The notes beneath the pieces are model-generated. The model had not been told where the DNA came from, ran no database searches, and saw only the letters and a program-made list of their open reading frames with translations. Positions 32,399-44,232 of a stretch of 64,000 nucleotides of DNA are shown in pieces; the first letter of the stretch is position 1; every line of letters begins with the position of its first letter. The position numbers were made by a program, and so were the translations under genes. The stretch covers positions 116,593,982-116,657,981 of the forward strand of contig NC_050097.1 of NCBI RefSeq assembly GCF_902167145.1, given 5' to 3'. The stretch comes from Zea mays (lineage: Eukaryota; Streptophyta; Magnoliopsida; Poales; Poaceae).

Positions 32399-35128
32399 TG
32401 TCACACCCGGTTTTAGAAGGCAAACCGAATGCGAACCATGTACGTGCCAGGATCAGTTATTCACGTACACAGCAGTTACATAATATGGACATCATCACAC
32501 AGTGCTCAAAATAGTATTAATAAGGGAAATAGTCGATTACATCATACGTCTGAGACGTCCATATAAGTCTTACAATAAATCAAAGTGCGGAAAAGAAACG
32601 TAGATAACACGGCCTTCACAGGCAGCCGACTGGGGGTTGCCGCTAACCCACACCTAGAACTCGTCGTAGTCTTGGAACTCCTGGAAGTCTCCTTCCACGG
32701 CTTCATCTTCGCCTGAGCAGTGGTTGCAATGCTGACAACCTGGGGGGGGGGGGGGGTTTTGGTGTGTAGAGCAAGGGTGAGTACACATCAACATACTCAG
32801 CAAGTATCCTGTTTGGCTGTAGTGGACTAGCTTTATGTGGGGGTAAGTCAAGCAGTTGCTTTTAGTTGGTCAGGTTATTACTTACTAGTAGAAAGCCAGG
32901 TTTTAACATTAACCCAAGTTATTAACCCAATGTATCCTTTCCAAACGGAAAGAATACCACTTACCAATACCATAATCATAACCAGAACCATCAATCTCAT
33001 AACCACCTGTACCACAATGTCTCTGATCAAGTACCACTAATCACTGGAGCTCCCTTGGCCGCTCATAACCGCGAGCACGGCTGATATATCAGTTTCATAA
33101 CACTCTGCAGAGGTTGTGCACTTTACCCACAAGCCGTGATTCCCTCTCTAGCCCGGGCTTGCAAGACCCTTATTCACTCCCGAGGTGAATGGCCAGGGAT
33201 TCACTACGAAGCCTTTACAAAGATTCCCCGGGACTGTAGCCACCCGTTAGGTTTCCTAAATGCACCGCACTCCTCCCCAAGGGGCGAACCCAAACTTGGC
33301 AGAGCGAGCCGCATACACCGAGCCCCATTGACGGCACGACGGCTAAGTGAACTACACCCCGGATCCTCTAATTATTCAGCTAAGGGCACCCCATTCCACC
33401 CTCATGGTTGCACTGTTTTCCCGGGCGGTCATCCATAGAACAGGTCCTTACGGAGAGGCACTCGAGAAACCGCTCGAGCCCCCTTGAATACCACAAGTAT
33501 AATCATAAAGAAGAACGGGAAAACAGCGTATCATAGATAATCACATCATGTTCATTGATTAGAGTTGAGCAATAGCATCAGACTAAGTAGTAATAATCCG
33601 ACCCAAATAGGTAAACAAGGACATGGATAACAAAAGCTAGTCAATCCTTAGGTATAAAGGTGTAATGCGGGAGGTGAATTAAAGAATGAATAGGACATAG
33701 ATAGGTCAAAGGACACTTGCCTCCACCAACCGACTGCTGCTCAGGGGCTTCTCCTGCGAATTCCTCGGGCTCTTCGACCGGATCGTTCTCTATGCGAGCG
33801 CAAACATACATACATACATCCACATATTTAATACAAAAGAACAGTACACCATACAAGATAACAAATAAAGCGAATATGCATCAAGTATGACATTCGATAA
33901 CGCATTTGTTATGGTTAGAAAGAAACGGGAAAGGTCTCGCAGGGGGTTAAATCTTATGCACTAATGACACAATTGGTTTTTAACAAAATAATTCTGTTAT
34001 ATATATTTATATATACTAATGGAAACATAATCACTTTTAGTTGATCAACATTGCACAGGGTAAACAATTAACTACGTGAATCAATAACATAACGGAATTT
34101 TAAATTAAACTTCCTATTTTCCCATAGCATGAACAGTGATTAGCCTACTTAAAATACAGTAATTATGATCACAGAGAGTAAATAAAATAAAATAAAAAAA
34201 AATAAAAAAAAAACAGAGGGGGGGGCGGTTGAACCGGCCCTAGGGGCGGTTGAACCGGCCCGGGGGCAGGCGGCCGAGCTGGGGCGGCCGAGCGCGGGGG
34301 GGGCGGCCGAGCTGGGGCCGGGGGCGGCTGAGCCGGGGCCGAGGCCGGCTGAACCGGCCCGGGACAGGGGGGGGCGCGACCAGGGGCCAGGGCGGGCGGC
34401 GGGCGCGGCCAGGGGGCCGAGCGGGCGGCGGACGCGGCCAGGGGGCCGAGCGGGCGGGGCTGGGGGCGGCCGGGCGCGGCCAAGGGCCAGCGGCCAAGGG
34501 GAGAAGGAGGGGAGGGGGAAGGAGAGAGGAGGGAGAAGGGGGAGGGGAGGGGGCTCACCGGCGAGGGGGGGTGGCCGACGGCGAGGGCGCGCAGCCGGGG
34601 TCGGGGCAGCGGCGGCGGCTAGGGCAGGGAGGTGGGTGGGGGCGGCGGCTTGGGTGGGGAGGGAGAGAGGGAGAGAATGAGGGAGAGGGAGAGGGGATTT
34701 GGGGAAAAAGAGGGGGGGGGGTGGGGGCGGCTGGGCCTGCTTTGGGCCCAAGAGGGGGGGGGGGCGCAGGGGCTTGGGCCGGCCGGGGTCGGCCCACGGC
34801 GCGGGAGAGAGAGAAAAAGAGGAGAGAAAAAGAGAGGGAGAAAAAAAAGAGAGAAAAGATCTTCTCCACATTTTCGAAATCCGATCTTTCTACATGAATG
34901 CAATTGCGCTTTCAAAGCAATCAAAAGAAATGCAGGGTTCGGCATGGTGCATCAAACAACATAAGGTATTTAGGGTTTTTCTTACACGGGAAATCCAAAC
35001 CGAATCCCGCTAGAACTTTGGAAAAGGTCAAGGTTTAGCGAGGGGAAAAAGAAAAAAGAAAAGGTAACGCCCGAATTTTGGCGAGTAAAGAAAAGAAAAA
35101 ATTCAACTGCAAAATTCGGGGCGTTACA
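32399..35128 (-). repeat. B 5' LTR
   Basis: 2730 bp, TGTAACGCCC...GGGTGTGACA on the coding strand. It carries the same hairpin, G-rich block and TATA-like tract as the 3' LTR, with a 15-base G run at about 32742-32756. Immediately outside it (35129) the target sequence of element A resumes with GATATGCTCAGACACA. Confidence 0.9.
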
Positions 35129-35977
35129 GATATGCTCAGACACAACTCGGAATTCACCTACAGCTGTCCGACATGGTGACCCTTGCAGCATGTCACACAG
35201 AGGCCTAGTTAATCTGAAGGTTAGGTCCAGTGGGCCTTGAACTAACTCCTCCTTCTCATCAACCTTAACATAAAACCACTCATTCTTCTAGCCGGTTGGC
35301 CATTTGGTGCGGTAGCTGACCACCGGAGTCTTCATGTCTTTGCGGTAAGCAAAATTATAGCAGCCGAAATTCTCGTGCAGTCCATCTTCTCTAGCCTTCG
35401 TCTGATAGTGAAGTTCGTGCACCCGGCAGAAGGCTTCGGCAAGCGACTCCACTCCTTGGCTTCAAAGAGCCCAGATAAAGATGTTGAGCCTAACGATGGC
35501 GTTAGGAGTCATCTGATGAAGATAAATTTCGAAATCTTTCAAAACATCCCCAATCATTTCATGCAGAGGAAACCTCAATCCTGCTTTGAAAAAACTTCTG
35601 AAAACTACCACCTCATCATTTTCTGGCTTCGGAATAGTTTCTTCCCCACCAAAATGAATCATCTTCTTCTTGGCTTCCCCAAAGTAGCCCAGCTTTATCA
35701 TCATGGGCATATCGGCTTCGGAGACAGTCGACTTCCCAAAGTCCAAGTGGCTGGGTTTGGATGGCATAATGGTGTTATAATCTATCTCTTCTTCACTAGC
35801 ATCACCCTCTTCAATATCTGCATGTTCAGCTTCGGCAGAAGGTGCACCTTCGTCAGAGGTACCTTCTGTCACAACCAGTCCCGACTGCTTCATTACTTTG
35901 GAGATTGGGGCAGTCTCAGCAGCTTCAGCCTCCTCTCCGTCGCGCGTAACCCTAGCTGTTGAACGCACTCTGGCCAT
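35129..35977 (-). pseudogene. A antisense accessory ORF, N-terminal part (gypsy-type 'Transposase_28'-like)
   Basis: The start MARVRSTARVTR at 35977 is followed by an acidic Ala/Glu/Ser-rich region (about residues 13-65). Then comes a domain with KAGLRFPLHEMIGDVLKDFE and LHQMTPNAIVRLNIFIWAL (about 130-171), which resembles the plant 'putative gypsy type transposon' family (PF04195). A TGA interrupts the frame at 35462. Related residues (FEAKEWSRLPKPSAGCTNF) continue beyond it to about 35280. The gene then meets insertion B at 35128 and continues at 23338 downwards. The domain also occurs in element D, where it is better preserved. Confidence 0.7.
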
Positions 35978-36178
35978 TTGATACTGAACTTCTCACGGTT
36001 TTGATGAAGTTGATGATTTTTTGCAACTTTGCTGAAGCTCCCTCTTATGTCGAAGCTAAAGCAAAACGATGCTTTGACTGAGAATACGACGAATAAGCTT
36101 CGACTGTGGTCAAATTTTTCGGCAGCACAACAGTGCAATAGTAATAAATGCTGTGGTAACTTCACATCTACCCGTCTG

Positions 36179-36187
36179 TTTATATAG
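36179..36187 (-). promoter_or_regulatory. TATA box for the antisense ORF of element A
   Basis: CTATATAAA on the minus strand, about 200 bp upstream of the ATG at 35977 and outside the 3' LTR. It gives the accessory ORF a plausible promoter of its own, opposed to that in the 5' LTR. The rest of 35978-36465 is non-coding. Confidence 0.55.
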
Positions 36188-36465
36188 TGCTGCAGGTGGT
36201 AAGGTAAATCGTCAAGCCGCTTGCACCCGCTGAACAGTCGCCCGCACCCACTGAATGGTGGACCATAGTGCGCGAGAAGGCGAATCACCAGATCGCGCGT
36301 ACCCGTTATATGGTGGGACCACCTTGCACTCGGAATATTTAAATCGTTTCTCGACAACGAGCTCAGGGAAGGTGTTTTTCGGACCTTCGGCATTGCGAAG
36401 CCTAAGAGAATTTTTCATGGGTCGAGCTCGTTAAGAAAAACGATCTGGCACCGTGAAGGGGCTAC

Positions 36466-36578
36466 TGTTGGGGGTCTGCTTCGTCGCCGAAGGTCCCGTA
36501 AGAATAAACACCTTCGGAAGATCAACACGGAAGCAAATCCGAAGCTACTATCCGGGGAGCTTCGGCATAGCGACACGC
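36466..36578 (+). repeat. A 3' LTR, left part
   Basis: TGTTGGGGGTCTGCTTCGTC onwards, matching the start of the 5' LTR and preceded by a purine-rich GTGAAGGGGCTAC tract. It is cut after 36578 by Sirevirus C and resumes at 45478. Confidence 0.9.
36574..36578. repeat. Target-site duplication of Sirevirus C
   Basis: CACGC at 36574-36578 and again at 45473-45477, a perfect 5-bp duplication flanking element C. Confidence 0.95.
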
Positions 36579-37816
36579 TGAAAGGGAAATGTGCCTTTGG
36601 GCCATTTTTATAATGTTTTGCTGATTAAGTGCCAACACATAATCTTTGAGTTGTTATGTGCCAAACAAGCAAAAAGTGCAAATCATGTGACAAGGTACGT
36701 TTCTAGACTTAGTACATTGTTTTGAGTACTAACATATTGTGTCTAAGTGCTAGAAACAGGAAAAGAAAGAATTGCAAAAGACTTGGTTGAGTACAGCCAA
36801 AGTCCAGCTCGGTCTGGCACACCGGACTGTTCGGTGGTGCACCGGACAATGTTCGGTGCGCCAGGCCAGCCTCCGGTGAACAGGCTACTCTCGGGAAAAG
36901 TTTGGCGGCGTATGGCTATAATTCATCGGACTGTCCGGTGAGCCAACGGCCGCCAGCGCAACGGTCGGTCACGCAATCCGCGGGCGACGCGTGGCCCGCG
37001 CCAACGGTCGGCAGGGGCACCGGACTGTCCGGTGTGCATCGGACAGTGTCCGGTGCGCCAACTGCCACGAATCTGCAATTGTCATTTGCGCCAGAAAAGG
37101 AAACAGATCCGCACCGAACTGTCTACAGTGACTGTCCGGTGGCGCACCGGACTGTCCGGTGCGCCACCCGACAGAAGGCAAGGATAGCCTTCCTCGTTGG
37201 CCTCCAACGGCTCCTAGCTGCCTTGGGGCTATAAAAGGGAACCCTAGGCGCATGGAGGAGTTACTCAATCATTCACTAAGCAATTCTAAGTCTCCCACAC
37301 TCCGTCTCTGCACACTTGATCAATTGTGTTAGTGATTTGAGCTCCGTTCTAGTTGTGAACTCTTTGTGCTTCATTTTGATCTCAAGTCTTGGCTTGTGTG
37401 TGTGTGTGTGTGTGCTGCGGATTTGTGTGTGTTGCTCCCCAACCTTACTCTTGTGCTTTCATTGAGATCTTTGTTGTAAGGGCGAGAGACTCCAACTTAT
37501 GGAGATTCCTCGCAAACGGGAAAATGAGGCAAAGAAAGGAAAAACCGTGGTATTCAAGTTGATCATCGGATCACTTGAAAGGGGTTGAGTGCACCCTCGT
37601 CCATTGGGACGCCACAACATGGAAGTAGGCAAGTGTTACTTGGCCGAACCACGCGATAAAAATCGCGTGTCTCTTGTGTGCTTTACCTTTGATTATCTGT
37701 GTTCACAAGAACTCGTTTCAAGCTACTTAGCCGTTCTAACTTACATAACAAAGTTTTGTGGCTATTAGTGTTGAATTTTACAGGATCACCTATTCACACC
37801 CCTCTAGGTGCTCTCA
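36579..37816 (+). repeat. C 5' LTR
   Basis: 1238 bp. TATA box GGCTATAAAAGG at about 37227-37238. Palindromes CACCGGACTGTCCGGTG occur at about 37018 and 37147, with degenerate copies from 36820. A (TG)n tract lies at 37396-37414. Compared with the 3' LTR there are scattered substitutions and a roughly 20-bp difference around 37018. Confidence 0.9.
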
Positions 37817-37817
37817 A

Positions 37818-37830
37818 TTGGTATCAGACC
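37818..37830 (+). other. C primer-binding site
   Basis: TTGGTATCAGACC directly after the LTR, complementary to initiator Met tRNA (TGGTATCAGA). Confidence 0.85.
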
Positions 37831-37866
37831 CGTTCTCTTCATGTAAGGGACTAATCGCCCGAAGAG

Positions 37867-40239
37867 ATGGATCCTAAGGAAAAGGGGATGGTGGTCAACG
37901 ACAAGGAGAAGGAGTCCCTCTTCAATGAGCCAAGGGACGACAAGCCCACTAACTTAGGATCAAGTCACAAGAAGAGGGACATGAAGAAGAAGAGGCGGAT
38001 CAAGAAGATCATTTACTACAACATCGACGCCTGCTCTTCTTCTCCAAGAGACGACAACGACGAGGACTCGTCTAAAAAGAAACTGGTTAATCAAAACTAT
38101 TCATTTGATTATTCTCGTATTCCGTTCAATTCCAATGCTCATTTGCTTTCAATTCCTCTTGGTAAACCTCCACACTTTGATGGAGAAGACTACTCTTTTT
38201 GGAGTAACAAAATGCGTAGTCACTTATTTTCTCTCCATCTTAGTATTTGGGAGATAGTTGAAAATGGAATGCATTTCGATAGTACGGATAACCCGATGTT
38301 TATTAATGAACAAATTCATAAGAATGCACAAGCTACCACTGTTTTGCTAGCATCTTTGTGCAGGGATGAATACAACAAGGTGAGCGGCTTGGACAACGCC
38401 AAGAAAATTTGGGATACCCTCAAGATATCACACGAGGGAAACGATGCCACCATGATCACCAAGATGGAGTTGGTGGAAGGCGAACTGGGAAGATTCGTGA
38501 TGATCAGTGGAGAGGAGCCAACACAAACATACAACAGGCTCAAGACCCTGGTCAACAAGATTAGGAGCTATGGAAGCACAAGATGGATGGACCACGACGT
38601 CGTCCGACTAATGCTAAGGTCATTTACGGTAATTGACCCCCATCTTGTAAACCTTATTCGCGAGAATCCTAGGTACACCAAGATGACGCTCGAGGAGATT
38701 CTTGGGAAGTTTGTGAGTGGACGCATGATGGTGAAAGAGGCTCGATATGTGGACGATGCTCTAAACGGTCCACTACCCGTCCACGAGCCTCAAACCTTTG
38801 CCCTCAAAGCAACCAGCAACAGGGAGACGCTACCAAGCAAGGTGGCACAAGTGGAGGCTGCAGGTCTCAACGAAGATGAGATGGCACTTATCATCAAGCG
38901 CTTCAAGACCGCATTGAAAGGACGCAAGGAGTACTCCAACAAGAACAAAGCAAGGGGAAAGCGCTCCTGCTTCAAATGCGGTAAGACTGGTCATTTCATA
39001 GCACAATGCCCCGATAATAATGATGACCAGGAACAAGAAAAGCATGGGAAGAGGGAGAAGAAGAAGGTCTACAAGAAGGCAAATGGCGAGGTGCACCTTG
39101 GTAAAGAATGGGATTCAGACTGCTCTTCATCCGACTCCGACGATGAAGGACTGGCAGCCTCGGCCTTCAACAAATCTTCGCTCTTCCCCAACGAACGCCA
39201 CACCTGCCTCATGGCCAAGGAAAAGAAGGTGAGTGTTCGAGATTCCCCCAAGTACTCTACTTCTAGTGATGAGGATTCTAGTGATGATGAAGTAGATTAC
39301 TCTAGCTTGTTCAAAGGATTAGATAGAGCTAAAGTAGAAAAGATTAATGAACTAATTGATGCTTTAAATGAAAAGGATAGACTTTTAGAAAAGCAAGAGG
39401 ATATTTTGTATGAAGAGCATGATAAGTTTATTACTATTCAAAAATCTCTTGCTCTAGAGATTAAAAGGAATGTAATGCTATCTTCTGAGTTATCTGCTTG
39501 CCATGAAACTGTGTCTAGTTTAAAGAGTGTAAATGATGATTTAAATGCTAAGCTAGAGAAAGCAAATAAATCTAGTTCATGTGTAGAGCACGTTAGTATT
39601 TGTAATAGATGTAAGGATTTTGATGTTGATGCTTGTGATGAACACCTTATGTCTATTACTAAATTAAATGATGAGGTGGCAATTCTTAATGCTCAACTTA
39701 AGACTTGCAAAATTAATTTTGATCAATTAAAATTTGCTAGGGAGGCCTACACCGTTGGTAGACACCCCTCTATTAAGGATGGACTTGGTTTTCAAAAGGA
39801 AACCAAGAACTTAACAAGCCAAAAGGCTCCCGTTCTCAACAAGGAGAAAGGGAAGGCTCCTATGGCTAGTAGTTCTAAAAAATGTCATGCTTACATTTAT
39901 GATAGAAAATTTTCTAGAAATGCTCATTATAATAGGAGTTATGATGCGTTTAATTCACATGCTATGTTTGCGTCTAGCTTTACTTTTGTGCATGGTAGAA
40001 GTAGGCCTAGGAGAAATCATGTTGTGCATCATGTGCCTAGAAGAATATGTAATGAATCTTCTACTATTTACCATGCTTGCAATACTTCGTTTGCACTTGT
40101 ATGTAAGAATGAAAAAGTAGTTGCTAGAAAAATGGGATCCAAATGCAAGGGAGACAAGACTTGTATTTAGGTTCCAAAGGCTATTGTAACTAACCTTGTA
40201 GGACCCAACAAGAGTTGGGTACCTAAAACCCAAGCGTAA
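37867..40239 (+). CDS. C gag with zinc knuckle and coiled coil
   Basis: The start MDPKEKGMVV lies 50 bp after the primer site. Residues 95-330 form the Copia Gag core (SIPLGKPPHFDGEDY, NAKKIWDTLKISHEG, EEPTQTYNRLKTLVNKI). The zinc knuckle CFKCGKTGHFIAQC is at about 369-382. Acidic/Ser-rich stretches follow, then a long coiled coil from about 480 to 630. The frame stops at a TAG (40168-40170) after CKGDKTCI, at a position where relatives have Trp (TCIWVPK). The same frame then runs on to a TAA after VPKTQA near 40239, the likely original gag end. S1 ends its gag at the same place (VPKNKA-stop). Confidence 0.85.
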
Positions 40240-40675
40240 ATTATCTTGCAAGTTTATGCATCCGGGGGCTCAAGCTGGATTATCGACAGCTGATACACAA
40301 ACCACAAGATGGGGGAGAAGAAGATGTTCACCTCCTATGTCAAGAACAAGGATTCCTAGGATACTATCATCTTTGGAGATGGGAACCAAGGCAAGGTCAA
40401 AGGCTTGGGCAAGATAGCCATCACCAACGAGCACTCCATTTCAAACATATTTCTAGTAGAGTCGCTTGGTTACAACCTCCTGTCTGTAAGTCAATTGTGC
40501 CACATGGGCTACAACTGTTTGTTTACAAATGTTGATGTTTCTGTCTTTAGAAGGAGTGATGGTTCATTAGCATTTAAGGGTGCATTAGACGGCAAACTCT
40601 ACTTAGTTGATTTTTCGAAAGAGGAGGCCAATCTAGATGCATGCTTAATAGCTAAGACTAGTATGGGCTGGCTGT
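40240..40675 (+). pseudogene. C protease and pre-integrase region
   Basis: After the gag stop the frame continues as IILQVYASGGSSWIIDS and then meets a TGA (40291-40293) exactly where the third residue of the catalytic DSG motif should be. A TAG at 40357-40359 follows. The pre-integrase segment (IIFGDGNQGKVKG, SLGYNLLSVSQLCHMGYN) is otherwise well kept. The protease is therefore inactive. Confidence 0.85.
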
Positions 40676-41454
40676 GGCATCGCCGTCTAGCACATGTTGG
40701 GATGAAGAACCTTCATAAACTTCTAAAGGGACATGTGTTAGGACTAACCAATGTCTGCTTCGAGAAAGACAGACCTTGTGCAGCTTGTCAGGCAGGGAAA
40801 CAGGTGGGAAGCACTCATCATAGCAAGAATGTGATGACTACATCAAGACCACTGAAGCTTCTTCACATGGACCTCTTCGGACCTGTCGCCTACCTTAGCA
40901 TCGGGGGAAGTAAGTATGGTCTTGTAATTGTAGATGACTTTTCCCGCTTCACTTAGGTGCTCTTTTTGCAGAATAAATCAGAAACCCAAGGGACCCTAAA
41001 GCGCTTTCTAAGGAGGGCTCAAAACGAATTTGAGCTCAAGGTGAAAAAGATAAGGAGCCACAACGGGTCCGAGTTCAAGAACTTACAAGTTGAAGAATAT
41101 CTTGAGGAGGAAGGTGTCAAGCATGAGTTCTCCGCTCCCTACACACCACAGCAAAACGGTGTGGTAGAGAGGAAAAACAGGACGCTTATCGACATGGCGA
41201 GGACGATGCTTGGAGAGTTCAAGACGCCTGAGCGGTTTTGGTCGAAAGCTGTGAACACAGCTTGCCATGCCATAAACCGGCTCTATCTGCATCGTCTCCT
41301 CAAGAAGACCTCCTACAAACTCCTTACCGGTAACAAACCCAATGTCTCTTACTTTCGTGTATTTGGGAGCAAATGCTATATTTTGGTGAAGAAAGGTAGA
41401 CATTCCAAATTTGCTCCCAAAGCTGTAGAAGGGTTTTTACTAGGGTATGACTAA
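40660..41454 (+). pseudogene. C integrase with a stop and a mutated catalytic Asp
   Basis: The zinc-binding part (WLWHRRLAHVGMKNL, CAACQAGKQ) and the first catalytic Asp (HMDLFGP near 40870) are intact. A TAG (40954-40956) replaces the Trp after RFT. The second catalytic Asp is His (RSHNGSEF near 41053; usual RSDNG). The Glu is kept (NGVVERKNRTL near 41158). A TAA ends the frame at 41454 before the RT linker. Confidence 0.85.
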
Positions 41455-43444
41455 AATACAAAGGCGTATAGAGTCTTCAACAAATCATCGGGTTTGGTTG
41501 AAGTCTCTAGCGATGTTGTATTTGATGAGACTAATGGCTCTTCAAGAGAGCAAGTTGATCTTGATGACATAGATGAAGATGATGTTCCGACGGCCGCAAT
41601 ACGCACCATGGCGATTGGAGATGTGCGACCACAGGAACAACAAGAGCAAGATCAACCTTCTTCCTCAACAATGGTGCATCCCCCTACTCAATATGATGGA
41701 CAGGTTCCTCAAGAAGAGGCGTGTGATCAAGGGGGAGTACAAGAAGAACAAGTTATGGAGGAAGAAGCACCACTGGCCCCTCCAACTCAAGTTCGAGCGA
41801 CGATTCAAAGAAATCACCCCATCGATCAGATTCTGGGTGACATAAGCAAGGGAGTAACTACTCGCTCAAGATTAGCTAATTTTTGTAAGCATTACTCAGT
41901 TGTCTCTTCTATTGAGCCTTTTAGGGTAGAAGAGGCCTTGCAAGATCCGGACTGGGTGTTGGCCATGCAGGAAGAGCTCAACAACTTCAAGAGGAACGAA
42001 GTTTGGAGCCTGGTGCCACGTCCAAAGCAAAACGTTGTGGGAAACAAGTGGGTATTCCGCAACAAGCAAGACGAGCACGGGGTGGTGACAAGAAACAAGG
42101 CTCGACTTGTGGCAAAAGGTTATGCCCAAGTCGCAGGTTTGGATTTCGAGGAGACTTTTGCTCCTGTGGCTAGGCTAGAGTCTATTAGAATATTATTAGC
42201 CTATGCTGCTCACCACTCTTTCAGGTTGTTTCAAATGGATGTGAAGAGCGCTTTCCTCAACGGGCCAATAAAGGAGGAGGTGTACGTGGAACAACCCCCT
42301 GGCTTTGAGGATGACAGGTACCCTGACCATGTGTGTAAGCTCTCTAAGGCGCTCTATGGACTTAAGCAAGCCCCAAGAGCATGGTATGAATGCCTTAGAG
42401 ATTTCATAATTGCTAATTCTTTCAAGGTTGGGAAAGCCGATCCCACTCTTTTCACTAAGACTTGTGACAGTGATCTTTTTATGTGCCAAATTTATGTCGA
42501 TGACATAATATTTGGTTCTACTAACCAAAAGTCTTGTGAGGAGTTTAGCAGGGTGATGACTCAAAAGTTCGAAATGTCAATGATGGGCGAGTTGAACTAC
42601 TTCCTTGGGTTCCAAGTGAAGCAACTCAAGGACGGCACCTTCATCTCCCAAACGAAGTACACTCAAGATCTTCTCAAGCGGCTTGGAATGAACGACGCCA
42701 AGCCCACAAAGACACCTATGGGAACCGACGGAATGTTGACCTCAACAAAGGAGGTAAGTCCGTTGATCAAAAGGCATACCGGTCTATGATAGGGTCATTA
42801 CTTTATTTATGTGCTAGTAGACCGGATATTATGCTTAGCGTATGCATATGTGCTAGATTTCAATCCGACCCAAGAGAATGTCACCTTGTGGCCGTTAAGC
42901 GGATTCTTAGATATTTAGTTTCTACGCCTTGCTTCGGGATCTGGTATCCAAAGGGGTCTACCTTTGACTTAATTGGATATTTAGACTCCGATTATGCTGC
43001 ATTCAAGGTTGATAGGAAGAGTACATTAGGGACGTGCCAATTCCTAGGAAGGTCCCTAGTGTCTTGGAGTTCAAAGAAACAAACCTCTGTTGCCCTATCC
43101 ACCGCTGAGGCCGAGATGTTGCCGCAGGACAGTGTTGTGCGCAACTACTTTGGATGAGGCAAACCCTCCGGGACTTTGGCTACAATCTGAGCAAAGTCCC
43201 ACTCCTATGTGACAATGAGAGTGCAATCCGCATGTCGGATAATCCTGTTGAACACAGCTGCACTAAGCACATAGACATTCGGCATCACTTTCTGAGAGAC
43301 CACCAGCAAAAGGGAGATATCAAAGTGTTCCATATTAGCACCGAGAATCAGCTAGCCGATATCTTTACCAAGCCATTAGATGAGAAAACCTTTTGCAGGC
43401 TGCGTAGTGAGCTAAATGTCTTAGATTCGCGTAACTTGGATTGA
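41455..43444 (+). pseudogene. C reverse transcriptase-RNase H with two frameshifts
   Basis: An acidic linker leads into the Copia RT core ([13 protein letters not shown] near 42043, [13 protein letters not shown] near 42227, [22 protein letters not shown] near 42350). The YVDD active site is intact ([13 protein letters not shown] near 42490). A one-base loss near 42733 shifts the frame, which continues as [14 protein letters not shown] (42786). A second shift near 43115, within the AEAE motif of RNase H, leads to MRQTLRDFGYNLSKV (43154). The natural end is [13 protein letters not shown]...LDSRNLD-stop at 43444. Confidence 0.9.
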
Positions 43445-44232
43445 TCTATAACATACATGTGTTTTATGCCTTTGATCATGTTACTTTATGCATTTATGAA
43501 ATTTGTTGCTTATTTATGGTGCTCAAGTTGTGCAAGGGATCCCCGGACCTCACAAGTCCATGTGTGAATGATGCACATATTTAGGGGGAGATGTGCCACA
43601 ACTTGACCCTTTGAGACTAACCTTTGTGTTTAAGTGTACTTGATGTAGTCTCAAAGGTGCATTGAAAGGGAAAAGGTGAACTTGGACCATGCAAAGACTT
43701 CCACTGCACTCCGATATTAGTGTACTCACCTCCAAGTTCATTCTTATGCTCATATTGCCATTTTTGCTCATATTTGACATTTTTGGTGAGGCAATGGAGT
43801 TAAAGGGGCCAAAAATGATCCCGTTTTGGTGCTTAATGCCAAAGGGGGAGAAATTAAGGCCAAAGCAAACGGATCAGCTACCACTTGTGATTTTTTGAAA
43901 ATCATAGAGTTAGAACTTTTGATTTGTCAAAATACTCTTATTGCAAAATTGGTCTCTTGTGGGGAGATTTTATGATTATGGGAAAAAGGGGGAGTTTTTG
44001 GATCTTGATCAATTTCACTCTTGGAATATCTCTCTTTATGCCCAAATAAGTGAGTTTGACTTAGAGATAGGAAAATGAATTTGATTTGCAAAAACAAACC
44101 AAGTGGTGGCAAAGAATGATCCAAATATGCCAAATTAGAGTCAAAAACAATTTGGTCCTCATTTGCATTGATAGTGCACTTATTTTGATTGCTTTTTGAT
44201 GTGTTGGCATAAATCACCAAAAAGGGGGAGAT
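43445..44232 (+). other. C 3' untranslated region with multiple polypurine tracts
   Basis: Non-coding. AGGGGGAGA-type tracts occur near 43582, 43844, 43986 and 44222; the last (AAAAAGGGGGAGAT) abuts the 3' LTR and is the functional candidate. Repeated tracts here are a known Sirevirus feature. Confidence 0.8.

Larger units (their letters stand above)
23339..35128 (-). mobile_element. B: young, structurally complete chromovirus (Ty3/Gypsy), minus strand
   Basis: An 11.8 kb element: 5' LTR 32399-35128, primer site, extra leader ORF 32138-31125, gag-pol 30717-26134, polypurine tract about 26110-26098 and 3' LTR 23339-26097. The protease-RT-RNase H-integrase order and a C-terminal chromodomain-like segment place it in the chromoviruses, probably the Tekay/Del clade. 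The two LTRs differ, by my manual comparison, by a single base substitution (24505 A, 33567 G), homopolymer-length changes and one 29-bp indel in a GC-rich repeat. It is inserted in the antisense ORF of element A. Gag-pol is unbroken, so the copy may still be capable of movement. Confidence 0.9.
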
